A stretch of DNA of 64,000 nt from Chromobacterium amazonense (lineage in GTDB: Bacteria; Pseudomonadota; Gammaproteobacteria; Burkholderiales; Chromobacteriaceae). Made by a program: the position numbers and the translations under genes. The notes beneath the pieces were generated by a model. It was not told the origin of the DNA and did no database searches. It was given only the letters and a program-made list of their open reading frames with translations. Each line of letters opens with the position of its first letter. Position 1 is the first letter of the stretch. This document shows, piece after piece, positions 31,281 to 40,580 of the stretch. The DNA lies in the NCBI RefSeq assembly GCF_001855565.1, contig NZ_MKCR01000031.1:248001-312000 (forward strand). Reading direction: 5' to 3'.

Positions 31281-31607
31281 ATGTCCTTCATTACTCCCGC
31301 CTTCGCCGCTGGCGGCGCCGCGCCCTCCGGCTTCGATCTGATGGGCTTCCTGCCCATGATCGTCATCTTCGTGCTGTTCTGGTTCCTGATGGTGCGCCCG
31401 CAGCAGAAGCGCATGAAGGAAACCCAGAAGATGCTGTCCGAGTTGCAAAAAGGCGACGAAGTGGTCACCCAAGGCGGCATCATCGGCCGCATCACCAAGA
31501 CCAGCGAGCAATACCTGACGCTGGAAATCGCGGACAAGGTGGAAATCAACGTACAGCGCGGCGCCGTCAGCGCCAAGCTGGAAAAAGGCACGCTGAAAAC
31601 CCTGTAA
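31281..31607 (+). CDS. yajC: Preprotein translocase subunit YajC
   Basis: A 108-residue single-span membrane protein associated with SecDF. The hydrophobic helix is at about 21-38 (GFLPMIVIFVLFWFLMV), followed by RPQQKRMKE and a cytoplasmic beta domain. The ATG at 31281 follows TTAGGAG. A frame from 31170 is open but has no ribosome site. Confidence 0.96.
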   Translation: MSFITPAFAAGGAAPSGFDLMGFLPMIVIFVLFWFLMVRPQQKRMKETQKMLSELQKGDEVVTQGGIIGRITKTSEQYLTLEIADKVEINVQRGAVSAKLEKGTLKTL

Positions 31608-31674
31608 GCCACTCATGGCCGCCCCGGAAACCTCCGCAGGCGGCCTTGCTCATTTTCCATCCCAGAACTAGAAC

Positions 31675-33522
31675 ATGAACCGCTACCCTCTCTGGAAATA
31701 CCTCGTCATCGTGGTGGCGCTGATCCTCTCGGCGATCTACACGCTGCCCAACTTCTACGGCGAGACCCCTGCGGTGCAGGTCTCCAGCACGCGCCAATCC
31801 ATCCCGGTGGACACTGCCCTGATGGCGCGCGTGGAAGACGCGCTGAAATCCCAGAACATCAATCCTGACGGCGTATTCCTCGACAACAACGGTCTGAAGG
31901 TTCGCTTCAAGGATACCGACACCCAGCTGAAGGCGCGCGACGCCATCCAGCATGCCCTGGGCGACAACTACATCATCGCGCTGAACCTGCTGCCGGCCTC
32001 CCCGGCCTGGCTGACCGCCCTGCGCGCCAACCCGATGTTCTTGGGCCTGGACCTGCGCGGCGGCGTGCACTTCCTGCTGGAAGTGGACATGCAGGCGGCC
32101 ATCGACAAGGCGATGCAGCGCTACACCGGCGACCTGAAGCGCGAGCTTAAGAACAAGCAGGTCCGCTACGGCGACATCAAGCGCAACGGCAATACGCTGG
32201 AAGTGCAGCTGCGCGACGGCGACACGCTGAAATCGGCGCAGGACGTGGCGTACCGCTCGCTGCCGACGCTGGCCATCCGCGCCGACGACAGTAGCAACAA
32301 GCTGCTGCTGACGCTGAAGCCGGAAGAAATCACCAAGATCCAGAACGACGCGGTCAAGCAGAACATCACCACCCTGCACAACCGCGTGAACGAGCTGGGC
32401 ACCACCGAGCCCATCATCCAGCAGAATGGCCCGAACCGCATCGTGGTGCAGCTGCCGGGCATTCAGGACACGGCCCGCGCCAAGGACATCATCGGCCGCA
32501 CCGCCACGCTGGAAGTCCACATGGTGGAAGACGACCAAGGCAAGGTATCGGAAGCGCTGGCCGGCAACGTGCCGGCAGGCTACGAGCTTTTGGACGAAGT
32601 CACTTCGCGCGGCCAGAGCAAGATCCTGCTGAAGAACGACGTGGAGTTGACCGGCGACAACATCAATGACGCCCAACCCAGCTTCGACCAGTTCGGCGCG
32701 CCTGCCGTCAGCATCAACCTGGACAGCGCCGGCGCCGCCATCTTCCGCCAGCTGACCGCCGAGAACGTCGGCAAGCGCATGGCCATGGTGCTGGTGGAAA
32801 AAGGCCGCAAGGAAGTCGTCACCGCGCCGGTGATCCGCACCGAGATCGGCGGCGGCCGCGTGGAAATCTCCGGCAGCATGAACGCCGCCGAAGCCAACGA
32901 CACCGCCCTCTTGCTGCGCGCAGGCTCCCTGGCCGCCCCGATGAACATCATCGAGGAGCGCACCATCGGACCGAGCCTGGGCAAGGAAAACATCGAGAAA
33001 GGCTTCCACGCCACATTGTGGGGCTTCGCCGCCATCGTCACCTTCATGGTGCTGTACTACGGCCTGTTCGGCGTGTTCTCCGGCCTGTCGCTGGCGATGA
33101 ACGTGTTCTTCCTGATCGCCATCCTGTCCATGCTGCAGGCCACGCTGACGCTGCCTGGCATCGCCGCCATCGCGCTGGCGCTGGGCATGGCGATTGACGC
33201 CAACGTGCTGATCAACGAACGGATACGCGAGGAGCTGCGCAACGGCGTGCCGCCGCACTCCGCCATTCAGGCCGGCTACAGCCACGCCTGGGCCACCATC
33301 CTCGACTCCAACGTCACCACGCTGATCGCCGGCCTGGCGCTGATGATCTTCGGCACGGGTCCGGTGCGCGGCTTCGCCATCGTTCACTGCCTGGGCATCC
33401 TGACCTCCATGTTCTCCGCCGTCGTGGTATCGCGCGGTCTGGTGAACCTGTGGTACGGCCGTCGTCGCAAACTGACCACGCTGGCCATCGGCCAGGTGTG
33501 GAAACCGGAAAACAAGGGCTAA
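31675..33522 (+). CDS. secD: Protein translocase subunit SecD
   Basis: An RND-type membrane protein that uses the proton gradient to help preprotein export. The 615-residue protein has TM1 at about 8-24 and a large periplasmic P1 region including the LGLDLRGGVHFLLEVD motif near 120-137. Five C-terminal helices with ALGMAIDANVLINERIREEL complete the fold. It ends 2 bases before secF. Confidence 0.98.
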   Translation: MNRYPLWKYLVIVVALILSAIYTLPNFYGETPAVQVSSTRQSIPVDTALMARVEDALKSQNINPDGVFLDNNGLKVRFKDTDTQLKARDAIQHALGDNYIIALNLLPASPAWLTALRANPMFLGLDLRGGVHFLLEVDMQAAIDKAMQRYTGDLKRELKNKQVRYGDIKRNGNTLEVQLRDGDTLKSAQDVAYRSLPTLAIRADDSSNKLLLTLKPEEITKIQNDAVKQNITTLHNRVNELGTTEPIIQQNGPNRIVVQLPGIQDTARAKDIIGRTATLEVHMVEDDQGKVSEALAGNVPAGYELLDEVTSRGQSKILLKNDVELTGDNINDAQPSFDQFGAPAVSINLDSAGAAIFRQLTAENVGKRMAMVLVEKGRKEVVTAPVIRTEIGGGRVEISGSMNAAEANDTALLLRAGSLAAPMNIIEERTIGPSLGKENIEKGFHATLWGFAAIVTFMVLYYGLFGVFSGLSLAMNVFFLIAILSMLQATLTLPGIAAIALALGMAIDANVLINERIREELRNGVPPHSAIQAGYSHAWATILDSNVTTLIAGLALMIFGTGPVRGFAIVHCLGILTSMFSAVVVSRGLVNLWYGRRRKLTTLAIGQVWKPENKG

Positions 33523-33524
33523 TC

Positions 33525-34460
33525 ATGGAGCTTTTCCGCATCAAACGGGACATCCCGTTCATGAGCTACGGCAGGCTCACCACGGCGATCTCGCTGGTGA
33601 CCTTCATTCTCGCCGTGTTCTTCCTGGCCACCCGCGGCCTGAACTTCAGCGTGGAGTTCACCGGCGGCACCGTGCTGGAAGTGCAGTACCCGCAAGCGGC
33701 CGAACTGGACAAGATCCGCGATAAGGTCGACACCCTGAAACTGGGCGAAGCCACGGTGCAGAACCTGGGCAGCAGCCGCGACGTGATGATCCGCCTGCCG
33801 AACAAGCCGGGCACCAGTTCGGCCCAGTTGTCGGACAAGGTGATGGGCGTATTGAAGGCTGACGATGCCGGCGTGCAGCTGCGCAAAGTCGACTTCGTCG
33901 GCCCCAGCGTCGGCGCCGAGCTGGTCTCCAGCGGCCTGACCGCGGTGATCCTGGTGTGCGTCGGCATCATGCTGTACCTGGCCCTGCGCTTCGAATGGCG
34001 CTTCGCCGTGGCGGCCATCATCGCCAATATGCACGACGTGGTGATCATCCTGGGATGCTTCGCCTTCTTCCGCTGGGAGTTCTCGCTGACCGTGCTGGCC
34101 GGCATCCTGGCGGTGCTGGGCTATTCGGTGAACGAGTCGGTGGTGGTGTTCGACCGGATCCGCGAAAACTTCCGCAAGCCGGGCACCCGCAACTTGCCGG
34201 TGGCTTCGATCATCGACAACGCCATCACCTCGACGATGAGCCGAACCATCATCACCCACTTCTCCACGGAAATGATGGTGGTGTCCATGCTGGTGTTCGG
34301 CGGCCCGGCGCTGCACGGCTTCGCCATGGCGCTGACCATCGGCATCATGTTCGGCATCTACTCGTCGGTGCTGGTGGCCAGTCCGATCGCGCTGTGGCTG
34401 GGCGTGGCGCGCGAACACATGATCAAGCCGGTGAAACAAAAAGAGGAAGCGGTGGTCTGA
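33525..34460 (+). CDS. secF: Protein translocase subunit SecF
   Basis: The partner of SecD, 311 residues and six helices. The first periplasmic motif is NFSVEFTGGTVLEV, and the TM4 motif GYSVNESVVVFDRIRENFRK is intact. The ATG at 33525 is just after the secD stop; a frame extending back into secD is not used. Confidence 0.98.
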   Translation: MELFRIKRDIPFMSYGRLTTAISLVTFILAVFFLATRGLNFSVEFTGGTVLEVQYPQAAELDKIRDKVDTLKLGEATVQNLGSSRDVMIRLPNKPGTSSAQLSDKVMGVLKADDAGVQLRKVDFVGPSVGAELVSSGLTAVILVCVGIMLYLALRFEWRFAVAAIIANMHDVVIILGCFAFFRWEFSLTVLAGILAVLGYSVNESVVVFDRIRENFRKPGTRNLPVASIIDNAITSTMSRTIITHFSTEMMVVSMLVFGGPALHGFAMALTIGIMFGIYSSVLVASPIALWLGVAREHMIKPVKQKEEAVV

Positions 34461-34477
34461 TCCCCGCAACCTGAATG

Positions 34478-34506
34478 ACTGGCCGGCTTGCCCGGCCAGT
34501 TTCGCG
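34478..34506 (+). terminator. Terminator after secF
   Basis: ACTGGCCGG/CCGGCCAGT 9-bp stem, then TTTCG, closing the tgt-yajC-secDF operon. Confidence 0.8.
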
Positions 34507-34534
34507 TTTACCCTCCCAGTTTGAAACGGAAATC

Positions 34535-35179
34535 ATGGAAACCATCACGTTTTTGATCGACTTCATCCTACATATCGATGCCCACCTGACCCAACTGGTG
34601 GCGGCCTATGGCCCATGGATCTACGCCATCCTGTTTTTGATCGTGTTCTGCGAAACCGGCCTGGTGGTCACCCCCTTCCTGCCGGGCGATTCGCTGCTGT
34701 TCGTCGCCGGCGCCCTGGCGGCGATGGGCCAGATGAACCCGCACTTGCTGGTGCTGCTGCTGATCGTCGCCGCCATCCTGGGCGACGCCACCAACTACGC
34801 CATCGGCCGCAATGTCGGCATGAGATTGTTCGGCATGTTCCCGCGCCTGCTGAAGCAGAGCTACCTTGACAAGACCCATGCCTTCTACGAGCGCCATGGC
34901 GGCAAGACCATCATCTTCGCCCGTTTCGTGCCCATCGTGCGCACCTTCGCGCCGTTCGTCGCCGGCATCGGCAAAATGCATTATCCGCAATTCTTGAAGT
35001 ACAACGTGGTGGGCGCCATCGCCTGGGTGGTCGGCTTCGTCTACGCCGGCTACTTCTTCGGCAACCTGCCCTTCGTGCGCAAGAACCTGGAGCTGCTGAT
35101 CTTCGGCATCATCTTCGTCTCCTTCCTGCCGGGCATCATTGAAATCGTCCGTCACAAGCGGGCATCGCTCAAAGCTTGA
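34535..35179 (+). CDS. DedA-family membrane protein
   Basis: A 214-residue inner-membrane protein of the DedA/VTT family, thought to flip lipids such as undecaprenyl phosphate or phosphatidylethanolamine. The family motif [20 protein letters not shown] (about 130-149) and the re-entrant pattern [20 protein letters not shown] are intact. It starts at 34535 after ACGGA. A UppP enzyme of the same lipid-carrier cycle lies elsewhere in this window. Confidence 0.92.
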   Translation: METITFLIDFILHIDAHLTQLVAAYGPWIYAILFLIVFCETGLVVTPFLPGDSLLFVAGALAAMGQMNPHLLVLLLIVAAILGDATNYAIGRNVGMRLFGMFPRLLKQSYLDKTHAFYERHGGKTIIFARFVPIVRTFAPFVAGIGKMHYPQFLKYNVVGAIAWVVGFVYAGYFFGNLPFVRKNLELLIFGIIFVSFLPGIIEIVRHKRASLKA

Positions 35180-35186
35180 TTTATTT

Positions 35187-35313
35187 GCCACAAAATCCAC
35201 AAAAAACACGAAAATAAATCCAAAGCCAGCCAGTTGTTCTTGGCTGGCTTTGTCATCAGCCAATGCCTGCGCCCTGGCAACCTATTTTCGTGTTGTTTCG
35301 TGCCTTTCATGGC
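35187..35313. repeat. Inverted-repeat element with 30-bp arms (CACGAAAA type)
   Basis: The arm at 35187-35216 and the reverse-complement arm at 35283-35313 are nearly identical, sharing AACACGAAAATA at their inner ends and GCCA at the outer ends. A terminator-like hairpin sits between them. Read through, the arms encode the low-complexity patterns TKSTKNTK and FVFFVDFVANK, which I recall as typical of a dispersed intergenic repeat in many bacteria. Its copy number in this genome is unknown. Confidence 0.6.
35221..35252 (+). terminator. Terminator after the dedA-type gene
   Basis: A 12-bp stem CAAAGCCAGCCA and its complement with an 8-base loop, inside the inverted-repeat element. Confidence 0.6.
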
Positions 35314-35332
35314 CTACCGGTTTGCAAAAAAA

Positions 35333-37243
35333 ATGAAACGCATCCAACGCCTGCCCGACCACCTCGTCAACCAGATCGCCGCCGGCGAAGTGGTGGAACG
35401 CCCCGCCTCCGCGCTGAAGGAAATGCTGGAAAACAGCCTGGACGCGGGCGCCAGCAAGATCAGCGTGGATTTGGCCCAGGGCGGCATCAAGCTGATCCGG
35501 GTGACGGACAACGGCAGCGGCATCGCGGCCGAAGACCTGCCGTTGGCGCTGGACCGCCACGCCACCAGCAAGATCGCGTCGCTCGACGATCTGGAATCGG
35601 TGGCGACGCTGGGCTTCCGCGGCGAGGGCTTGGCCAGCGTGGCGTCGGTATCGCGGCTGACCCTGACCAGCCGCCCGCACGACGCCGAGCACGCCCACCA
35701 GATCATCGCCATCGACGGCACCCTGCACCCGGTGGAGCCGGCCGCCCATCCGCACGGCACCAGCGTGGAAGTGGTGGACCTGTATTTCAACACGCCGGCG
35801 CGGCGCAAATTCCTGAAGAGCGAGAACACCGAATACGCGCATTGCGAGGCGACGTTCGAGCGCATCGCGCTGGCGCATCCGGAGGTGGAGTTCCTGCTGC
35901 GCCACAACGGCAAGGTGATCTGGCGGCTGCCCGCGCAAAGCGCCGAAGACCGCGTGGCCGCGCTGTTGGGCAAGGACTTCGTCGCCGCCGCCATTCCCCT
36001 GCAAAGCCAGGCCGGCCCGTTGGCGCTGACCGGCTTCGTCGCCTCGCCCACCTACTCCAAGGCCAGCCGCGACGCCCAATACTTCTACGTCAACGGCCGC
36101 TTCGTGCGCGACAAAACCGCGCAGCACGCGCTGCGCCAGGCCTATCGCGACGTGCTGCACCACGACCGCCACCCAGCCTACGCGCTGTTCTTCACGCTTG
36201 AGCCGTCCGGCGTGGATGTCAACGTGCACCCGACCAAGATCGAAGTCCGCTTCCGCGAAAGCCAGGCGGTGCACCAGTTCCTGTTCCACAGCGTGCACAA
36301 AGCATTGGCCGGCACCAGCGCCGGCGCCGCGCCGACGGTGCAGGTGGAAGACTCGACGCCAGACGCCGCGCCGGCGCTGTCGCGCGGCGAGTCGGCCCCG
36401 TTGTTCGGCAACAACTCGACGGCGCCCGCTGCGCGCCCAGCCTCATTCAGCGCGCCGGCGGCGCAGCCCTTCCGCTATCAGCAACAGGCCATCCCGCTGA
36501 ACGTGGCGCGCGAGGCGGTAGGCGTCTACGACAAGCTGTTCGGCGGCCTGCGCGAAGAAGAAAGGGCGCTGTCCCACGCCGAGCCGACCATGCCCTCCCC
36601 CGCCGCGCCGCTGCCGCATCCGGCCGTGCTAGCCATGCCCGCCCACGACGAAGACGGCATCCCGCCGCTGGGCTTCGCGCTGGCGCAGCTGCACGGCGTC
36701 TACATCCTCAGCCAATGCGCAGAAGGCCTGATCCTAGTGGACATGCACGCGGCGCACGAGCGCATCGTCTACGAACGGCTGAAAACGGCGCTGGAGACCG
36801 ACTCCATTCCGCTGCAGCCCTTGCTGCTGCCGGTTTCGTTCGCCGCCGACCGCATGGAAGTGGCCACCGCGCACGGGCATGGGGAGGAAATGAAAAAGCT
36901 GGGCGTGGAGCTGGCGCCGCTGTCGCCGACACAGATCGCCGTGCGCGGCGTGCCGGTGTGGCTGAAAGACGGCGATCCAGTGGAGTTGGCGCGCGCGGTG
37001 CTGAAGGACGTGCGAGAGTTCGGCCTCACCCAGGTGCTGACCGAGCGCCGCAACGAGCTGCTGGCCACCATGGCCTGCCACGGCGCCGTGCGCGCCAACC
37101 GCCAACTGACGCTGCCGGAAATGAACGCCTTGCTGCGCGACATGGAAGCGACGGAACGCTCCGGTCAGTGCAACCACGGCCGCCCCACCTGGACGCGGCT
37201 GACCATGCGCGACCTGGACAAGTTGTTCATGCGCGGGCAGTGA
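35333..37243 (+). CDS. mutL: DNA mismatch repair protein MutL (endonuclease type)
   Basis: MutL links MutS to strand incision in mismatch repair. The 636-residue protein has the GHKL ATPase motifs NQIAAGEVVERPAS, DNGSGI and LGFRGEGLAS, and a Pro/Ala-rich linker at about 330-440. The C-terminal domain carries DMHAAHERIVYE starting at residue 470, which fits the metal-binding endonuclease motif DQHA-x2-E-x4-E with Q replaced by M, plus the downstream CNHGRPT. So this MutL probably nicks DNA itself, as expected where MutH is absent. The start at 35333 is chosen because the alternative at 35309 lies in a repeat. Confidence 0.97.
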   Translation: MKRIQRLPDHLVNQIAAGEVVERPASALKEMLENSLDAGASKISVDLAQGGIKLIRVTDNGSGIAAEDLPLALDRHATSKIASLDDLESVATLGFRGEGLASVASVSRLTLTSRPHDAEHAHQIIAIDGTLHPVEPAAHPHGTSVEVVDLYFNTPARRKFLKSENTEYAHCEATFERIALAHPEVEFLLRHNGKVIWRLPAQSAEDRVAALLGKDFVAAAIPLQSQAGPLALTGFVASPTYSKASRDAQYFYVNGRFVRDKTAQHALRQAYRDVLHHDRHPAYALFFTLEPSGVDVNVHPTKIEVRFRESQAVHQFLFHSVHKALAGTSAGAAPTVQVEDSTPDAAPALSRGESAPLFGNNSTAPAARPASFSAPAAQPFRYQQQAIPLNVAREAVGVYDKLFGGLREEERALSHAEPTMPSPAAPLPHPAVLAMPAHDEDGIPPLGFALAQLHGVYILSQCAEGLILVDMHAAHERIVYERLKTALETDSIPLQPLLLPVSFAADRMEVATAHGHGEEMKKLGVELAPLSPTQIAVRGVPVWLKDGDPVELARAVLKDVREFGLTQVLTERRNELLATMACHGAVRANRQLTLPEMNALLRDMEATERSGQCNHGRPTWTRLTMRDLDKLFMRGQ

Positions 37244-37503
37244 GCGCCTTTTAGGACACCGTTGACGTTGGCCGCAGGGATCGCGTTTGAGCTACGCCAA
37301 ACCCGCAGGGCTGGGCGCCTTTCCCGCCAATTCTTCGTTGTTCCGCGCTGGCAGAGAACGAAATGCGGCGCGCGAAATGCCTCGATTCGGCGCAAAACGC
37401 ATCCGCGCGCGAACGCTTTGCCAACGTCGACAGCCTCTCGGAACGTGTCCAGTATCTTTCGCTTTTAAACCTGGCCAATCAAAAAGAGCCCGACCCGCTT
37501 GCA

Positions 37504-38616
37504 TCAGCCAAACAAGGGCAAGCCGCACTCGACCTTGCCGATGAAGTCGTACAGCACATCGGTGGTCGGCCCCATCACCGAGGCGGCGCGGAAAAAGCGC
37601 TCAACGCCGACTTCTTTGCGGAAAGCCGCGCCGCCGCATACCCGCATCGAGATATCAGCCACCGTCAGCGCATTCTCTCCGGCGCAAGCCTTAACCATCA
37701 ACACTTTCAGCATCGCATCGGACCGACCGGCCTCCAGGGCGGACAAGGTATCATCCCGCAAGGCCCGCGCCGAGGCGGCGGCAACTCTAGCACGCGCCAG
37801 ATAGGCCCTGATCGTCGGCAAGTCGGCCAAGGAGCTGTCCAGATGGTGGAAACGGGTCAAGCCCACATGCTGGGAGGCGCGCTGCAGCATCGCGTCCATC
37901 ATGCCGATGGAGCAGGACGCATTCAGCACGGCGAATACCGGCAACACTTTTCCAACCATGATATCGAAACCGCCGCCATCCTCGCCCAACAGGTTGGCGA
38001 GCGGCACCCGCGCCTGCCGCGCCTGTACCGGGGCGGAAGCATTGCCGCGCAAACCCATGCCATCGAACGGTTTGACGCGGTGCAGGCCAGGCGTGGCGCT
38101 AGGCACCCACCACATGCTGCTGGCCCCTTCCGCAGCCAACGGCCGCGACGACCAGACATATGAGTTAGCTTCTTGGGCCGAGGTAATCCACGATTTGTCG
38201 CCATCGAGCACCACCTCATCGCCATCCTGCCGCGCCGTACTCAGCGAGGCCCAGAAATGTCTGCGAGAGCCGGCTTCGGACCAGGCAAGCGTGGTCAAGT
38301 GGCGACCGGCGGCAATATCGCGCCGCACGGCCTCGGCGCCGTAGGCTTCCAATACCAAGGCGCCGCAAAAGTGCATGGTCAACACCATTGCCGTGGATGG
38401 GCAGGCTTCCGCTACCTTTTCCACCGCCAGGGCAGCCGCGCGCAGCCCCTCACCCGCGCCGCCTACCTCGATGGCGCTGATCCACCCCAACACGCCAGCC
38501 TGCCCCAAAGCCTCGATGCCGGCGCGGGGAAAGCGCGCTTCCGCATCCACGCCAGCCGCCTGAGGTTCGATGACATCCGCGATGGCTTGCGCCAGGCGTT
38601 CCAGATTAGATGGCAT
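37504..38616 (-). CDS. Acyl-CoA dehydrogenase family protein (370 aa)
   Basis: An FAD enzyme of the acyl-CoA dehydrogenase fold: N-terminal helical domain, a middle beta domain with the LAWSEAGSRRHF and DGDKSWITSAQEANSYV segments, and a C-terminal helical domain. The usual catalytic Glu position cannot be confirmed by eye, so the substrate is unclear. MsrA is directly upstream, and the two genes overlap by 11 bases. The 260 bases downstream (37244-37503) up to mutL hold nothing I recognise. Confidence 0.87.
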   Translation of the reverse strand: MPSNLERLAQAIADVIEPQAAGVDAEARFPRAGIEALGQAGVLGWISAIEVGGAGEGLRAAALAVEKVAEACPSTAMVLTMHFCGALVLEAYGAEAVRRDIAAGRHLTTLAWSEAGSRRHFWASLSTARQDGDEVVLDGDKSWITSAQEANSYVWSSRPLAAEGASSMWWVPSATPGLHRVKPFDGMGLRGNASAPVQARQARVPLANLLGEDGGGFDIMVGKVLPVFAVLNASCSIGMMDAMLQRASQHVGLTRFHHLDSSLADLPTIRAYLARARVAAASARALRDDTLSALEAGRSDAMLKVLMVKACAGENALTVADISMRVCGGAAFRKEVGVERFFRAASVMGPTTDVLYDFIGKVECGLPLFG

Positions 38617-39169
38617 AGGCTCCTTCTGCGGAAAAAGATGTGGGCTTAAGATAGGCAGCATAGTTTTTGCGCAAGCGCACCAGCGCGGGGACAATGATGG
38701 CGATGCAATAATCCTCTATCGGATGATTGTCGTAATAACGCTGATGGTCAGACCCGGCCGGCCAAAAGGGCTGGGCATCCGCTACTTCGGTCACGATGGG
38801 ACTGAGGTAGCGCCCCTCATTGTTCATCCGCTCTATCATAGCCTCGGCCAATGCTTTCTGGCCGGGTGTCTGGGCGAAAATAACCGAATGGTAGAGATGC
38901 CCCACTTCGTCCCCCTGCCGGTCCCACGAGGTGGGATCATGGAAGTCGAAGTAAATCGTATAGAGAACTTCTAGGCTGATGACTCGCGGATCGAACACCA
39001 CCCTCACCACTTCGATATGGCCGGTTGCATCGCCCACCACATCCTCATACGTAGGGTTGGCCAGCGTGCCGCCGCAAAAGCCGGACACCACGTCGGACAC
39101 GCCATTGAGGCGGCTGAACAAGGCCTCGAAGCACCAATAGCATCCACCACCCAGAATGATGGTTTCCAT
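38606..39169 (-). CDS. msrA: Peptide-methionine (S)-S-oxide reductase
   Basis: Repairs oxidised methionine (S form). The 187-residue protein has the catalytic motif GGCYWCFE with the nucleophilic cysteine at C10, where Y replaces the more common F of GCFWC. Further matches are GFCGGTLANPTYEDV and the YHSVIF segment. The ATG at 39169 follows GGACGG. It overlaps the acyl-CoA dehydrogenase start, so the two are translated together. Confidence 0.95.
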   Translation of the reverse strand: METIILGGGCYWCFEALFSRLNGVSDVVSGFCGGTLANPTYEDVVGDATGHIEVVRVVFDPRVISLEVLYTIYFDFHDPTSWDRQGDEVGHLYHSVIFAQTPGQKALAEAMIERMNNEGRYLSPIVTEVADAQPFWPAGSDHQRYYDNHPIEDYCIAIIVPALVRLRKNYAAYLKPTSFSAEGAYAI

Positions 39170-39229
39170 GTCCGTCCATTCGATTCGCTGCAACCACTAA
39201 CGTTATAGCTCAGATCGTCGCCGCCAGGT

Positions 39230-40519
39230 TTAGAAGTAGTCACGCATCCGGTAATAAGCCATCCCCAACACCAGCGCCGGCGTGCGCAGCAGCTTGCCGC
39301 CGGGAAACGCCCGGTGCTGGATCTTGGCGAACAAGTCCAGCCTCGACGAGGTGCCGGCGATGGCTTCCGCCACCACCTTACCGGCCAGCCCGGTGATGTT
39401 GACGCCGTGGCCGGAGAAGCCTTGCAGGTAGTAGACATTGCCCGACAGCCGGCCAAAATCCGGCGCGCGGTTGACGGTGATGTCGCAGAAGCCGCCCCAG
39501 GCATAGTCGATGCGCGCGTCGGCCAGTTGCGGGAACACCCGCAGCATGTCGGCGCGCATGGCGCCGGCCAGGTCGCGCGGCTCGCGGCCGGAGTAGCTGA
39601 CCTTGCCGCCGAACAGCAAGCGGTGGTCGGCCGACAAACGGTAGTAATCCAGCACGAAATTGGTGTCGCACACCGCCATATTGTCGGCGATCAGCGCGCG
39701 CGCCCTCTCCTCGCCCAGCGGCTCGGTAGCGATGACATAGGTGCCGGCCGGCATGATGCGCCGCTCCAGCTCTGGAACCAGCGCGCCGATGTAGGAGTTG
39801 CAGGCCAGCACCACCTGGCTGCAGGACACCACGCCATGCTCGGCATGGACCCTGGGCGCCGCGCCCTGCTCCAGGCGGGTGGCCGGCGATTGCTCGTAGA
39901 TGTCCACGCCGGCGTCCCGCGCCGCCTGGGCCAGGCCCAGCGTGTAATTCAGCGGATGCAGGTGGCCGGAGCGCGGATCGAACAGCCCGCCCTGGTAACG
40001 CTCGCTGGCCAGCTTGTCGCGCAGCGTGGCGCGGTCCCACAGCTGCTGACCGCCGTAGCCATAGCGCTGCTCGGCCTCGCGCTGCCAGTCTTCCAGATCT
40101 TGCATATGGCGCGGCTTGACCGCCACATTGACGTAACCGCGTTGCCAGTCGCAACGGATGCCATGCTTGCGCACACGCTCGTCGATGATGTCCACCGCCT
40201 CCACCGACATGTCCCACAGCGCCTTGGCCGCCTCGTCGCCCACCTGGGCGCGGATGCCGGCTATATCGCTGGCGAAACCGGCGATGACCTGTCCGCCGTT
40301 GCGGCCTGAGGCGCCGAAGCCCACATGCGAGCCTTCCAGCAGGATCACCGAAAAACCCTTCTCGCGCAGATTCAATGCCGCGGACAAGCCGGCTAGGCCG
40401 CCGCCCACCACGCACACGTCGCAACGCGCCTCGCCGCGCAAGGGAGGACGCGGGTCCCAGGCATGGGCGGTGGCGGCGTAATACGACGGCGGATGCGGTT
40501 GATGGGCGAAACGCAGCAT
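39230..40519 (-). CDS. FAD-dependent oxidoreductase, PuuB-like (gamma-glutamylputrescine oxidase)
   Basis: A DAO-family flavoenzyme of 429 residues. The dinucleotide-binding motif VVGGGLAGLSAALNLREKG is at about 35-53, and LLEGSHVGFGASGRNGGQV follows. The N-terminal SYYAATAH and the C-terminal FSGHGVNITGLAGKVVAEAI are typical of PuuB-type oxidases, which oxidise gamma-glutamylputrescine in putrescine breakdown. It is 61 bases downstream of the PotG-like ATPase gene on the same strand, which supports a polyamine role. No puuA, puuC or puuD is in view. Confidence 0.85.
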   Translation of the reverse strand: MLRFAHQPHPPSYYAATAHAWDPRPPLRGEARCDVCVVGGGLAGLSAALNLREKGFSVILLEGSHVGFGASGRNGGQVIAGFASDIAGIRAQVGDEAAKALWDMSVEAVDIIDERVRKHGIRCDWQRGYVNVAVKPRHMQDLEDWQREAEQRYGYGGQQLWDRATLRDKLASERYQGGLFDPRSGHLHPLNYTLGLAQAARDAGVDIYEQSPATRLEQGAAPRVHAEHGVVSCSQVVLACNSYIGALVPELERRIMPAGTYVIATEPLGEERARALIADNMAVCDTNFVLDYYRLSADHRLLFGGKVSYSGREPRDLAGAMRADMLRVFPQLADARIDYAWGGFCDITVNRAPDFGRLSGNVYYLQGFSGHGVNITGLAGKVVAEAIAGTSSRLDLFAKIQHRAFPGGKLLRTPALVLGMAYYRMRDYF

Positions 40520-40580
40520 GGAATGTCCTCGGCGGAGCAAAGCGGAATGGCGGCCCCGGTCGCGCCGGGGCCGTGGACGG

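Noticed and set aside
31567..33387. A 606-codon antisense frame over secD
   Set aside because: A shadow frame of secD; no features of a real protein.
37244..37503. Short frames between mutL and the acyl-CoA dehydrogenase gene
   Set aside because: They cross on both strands, have no ribosome sites and match no family I know.
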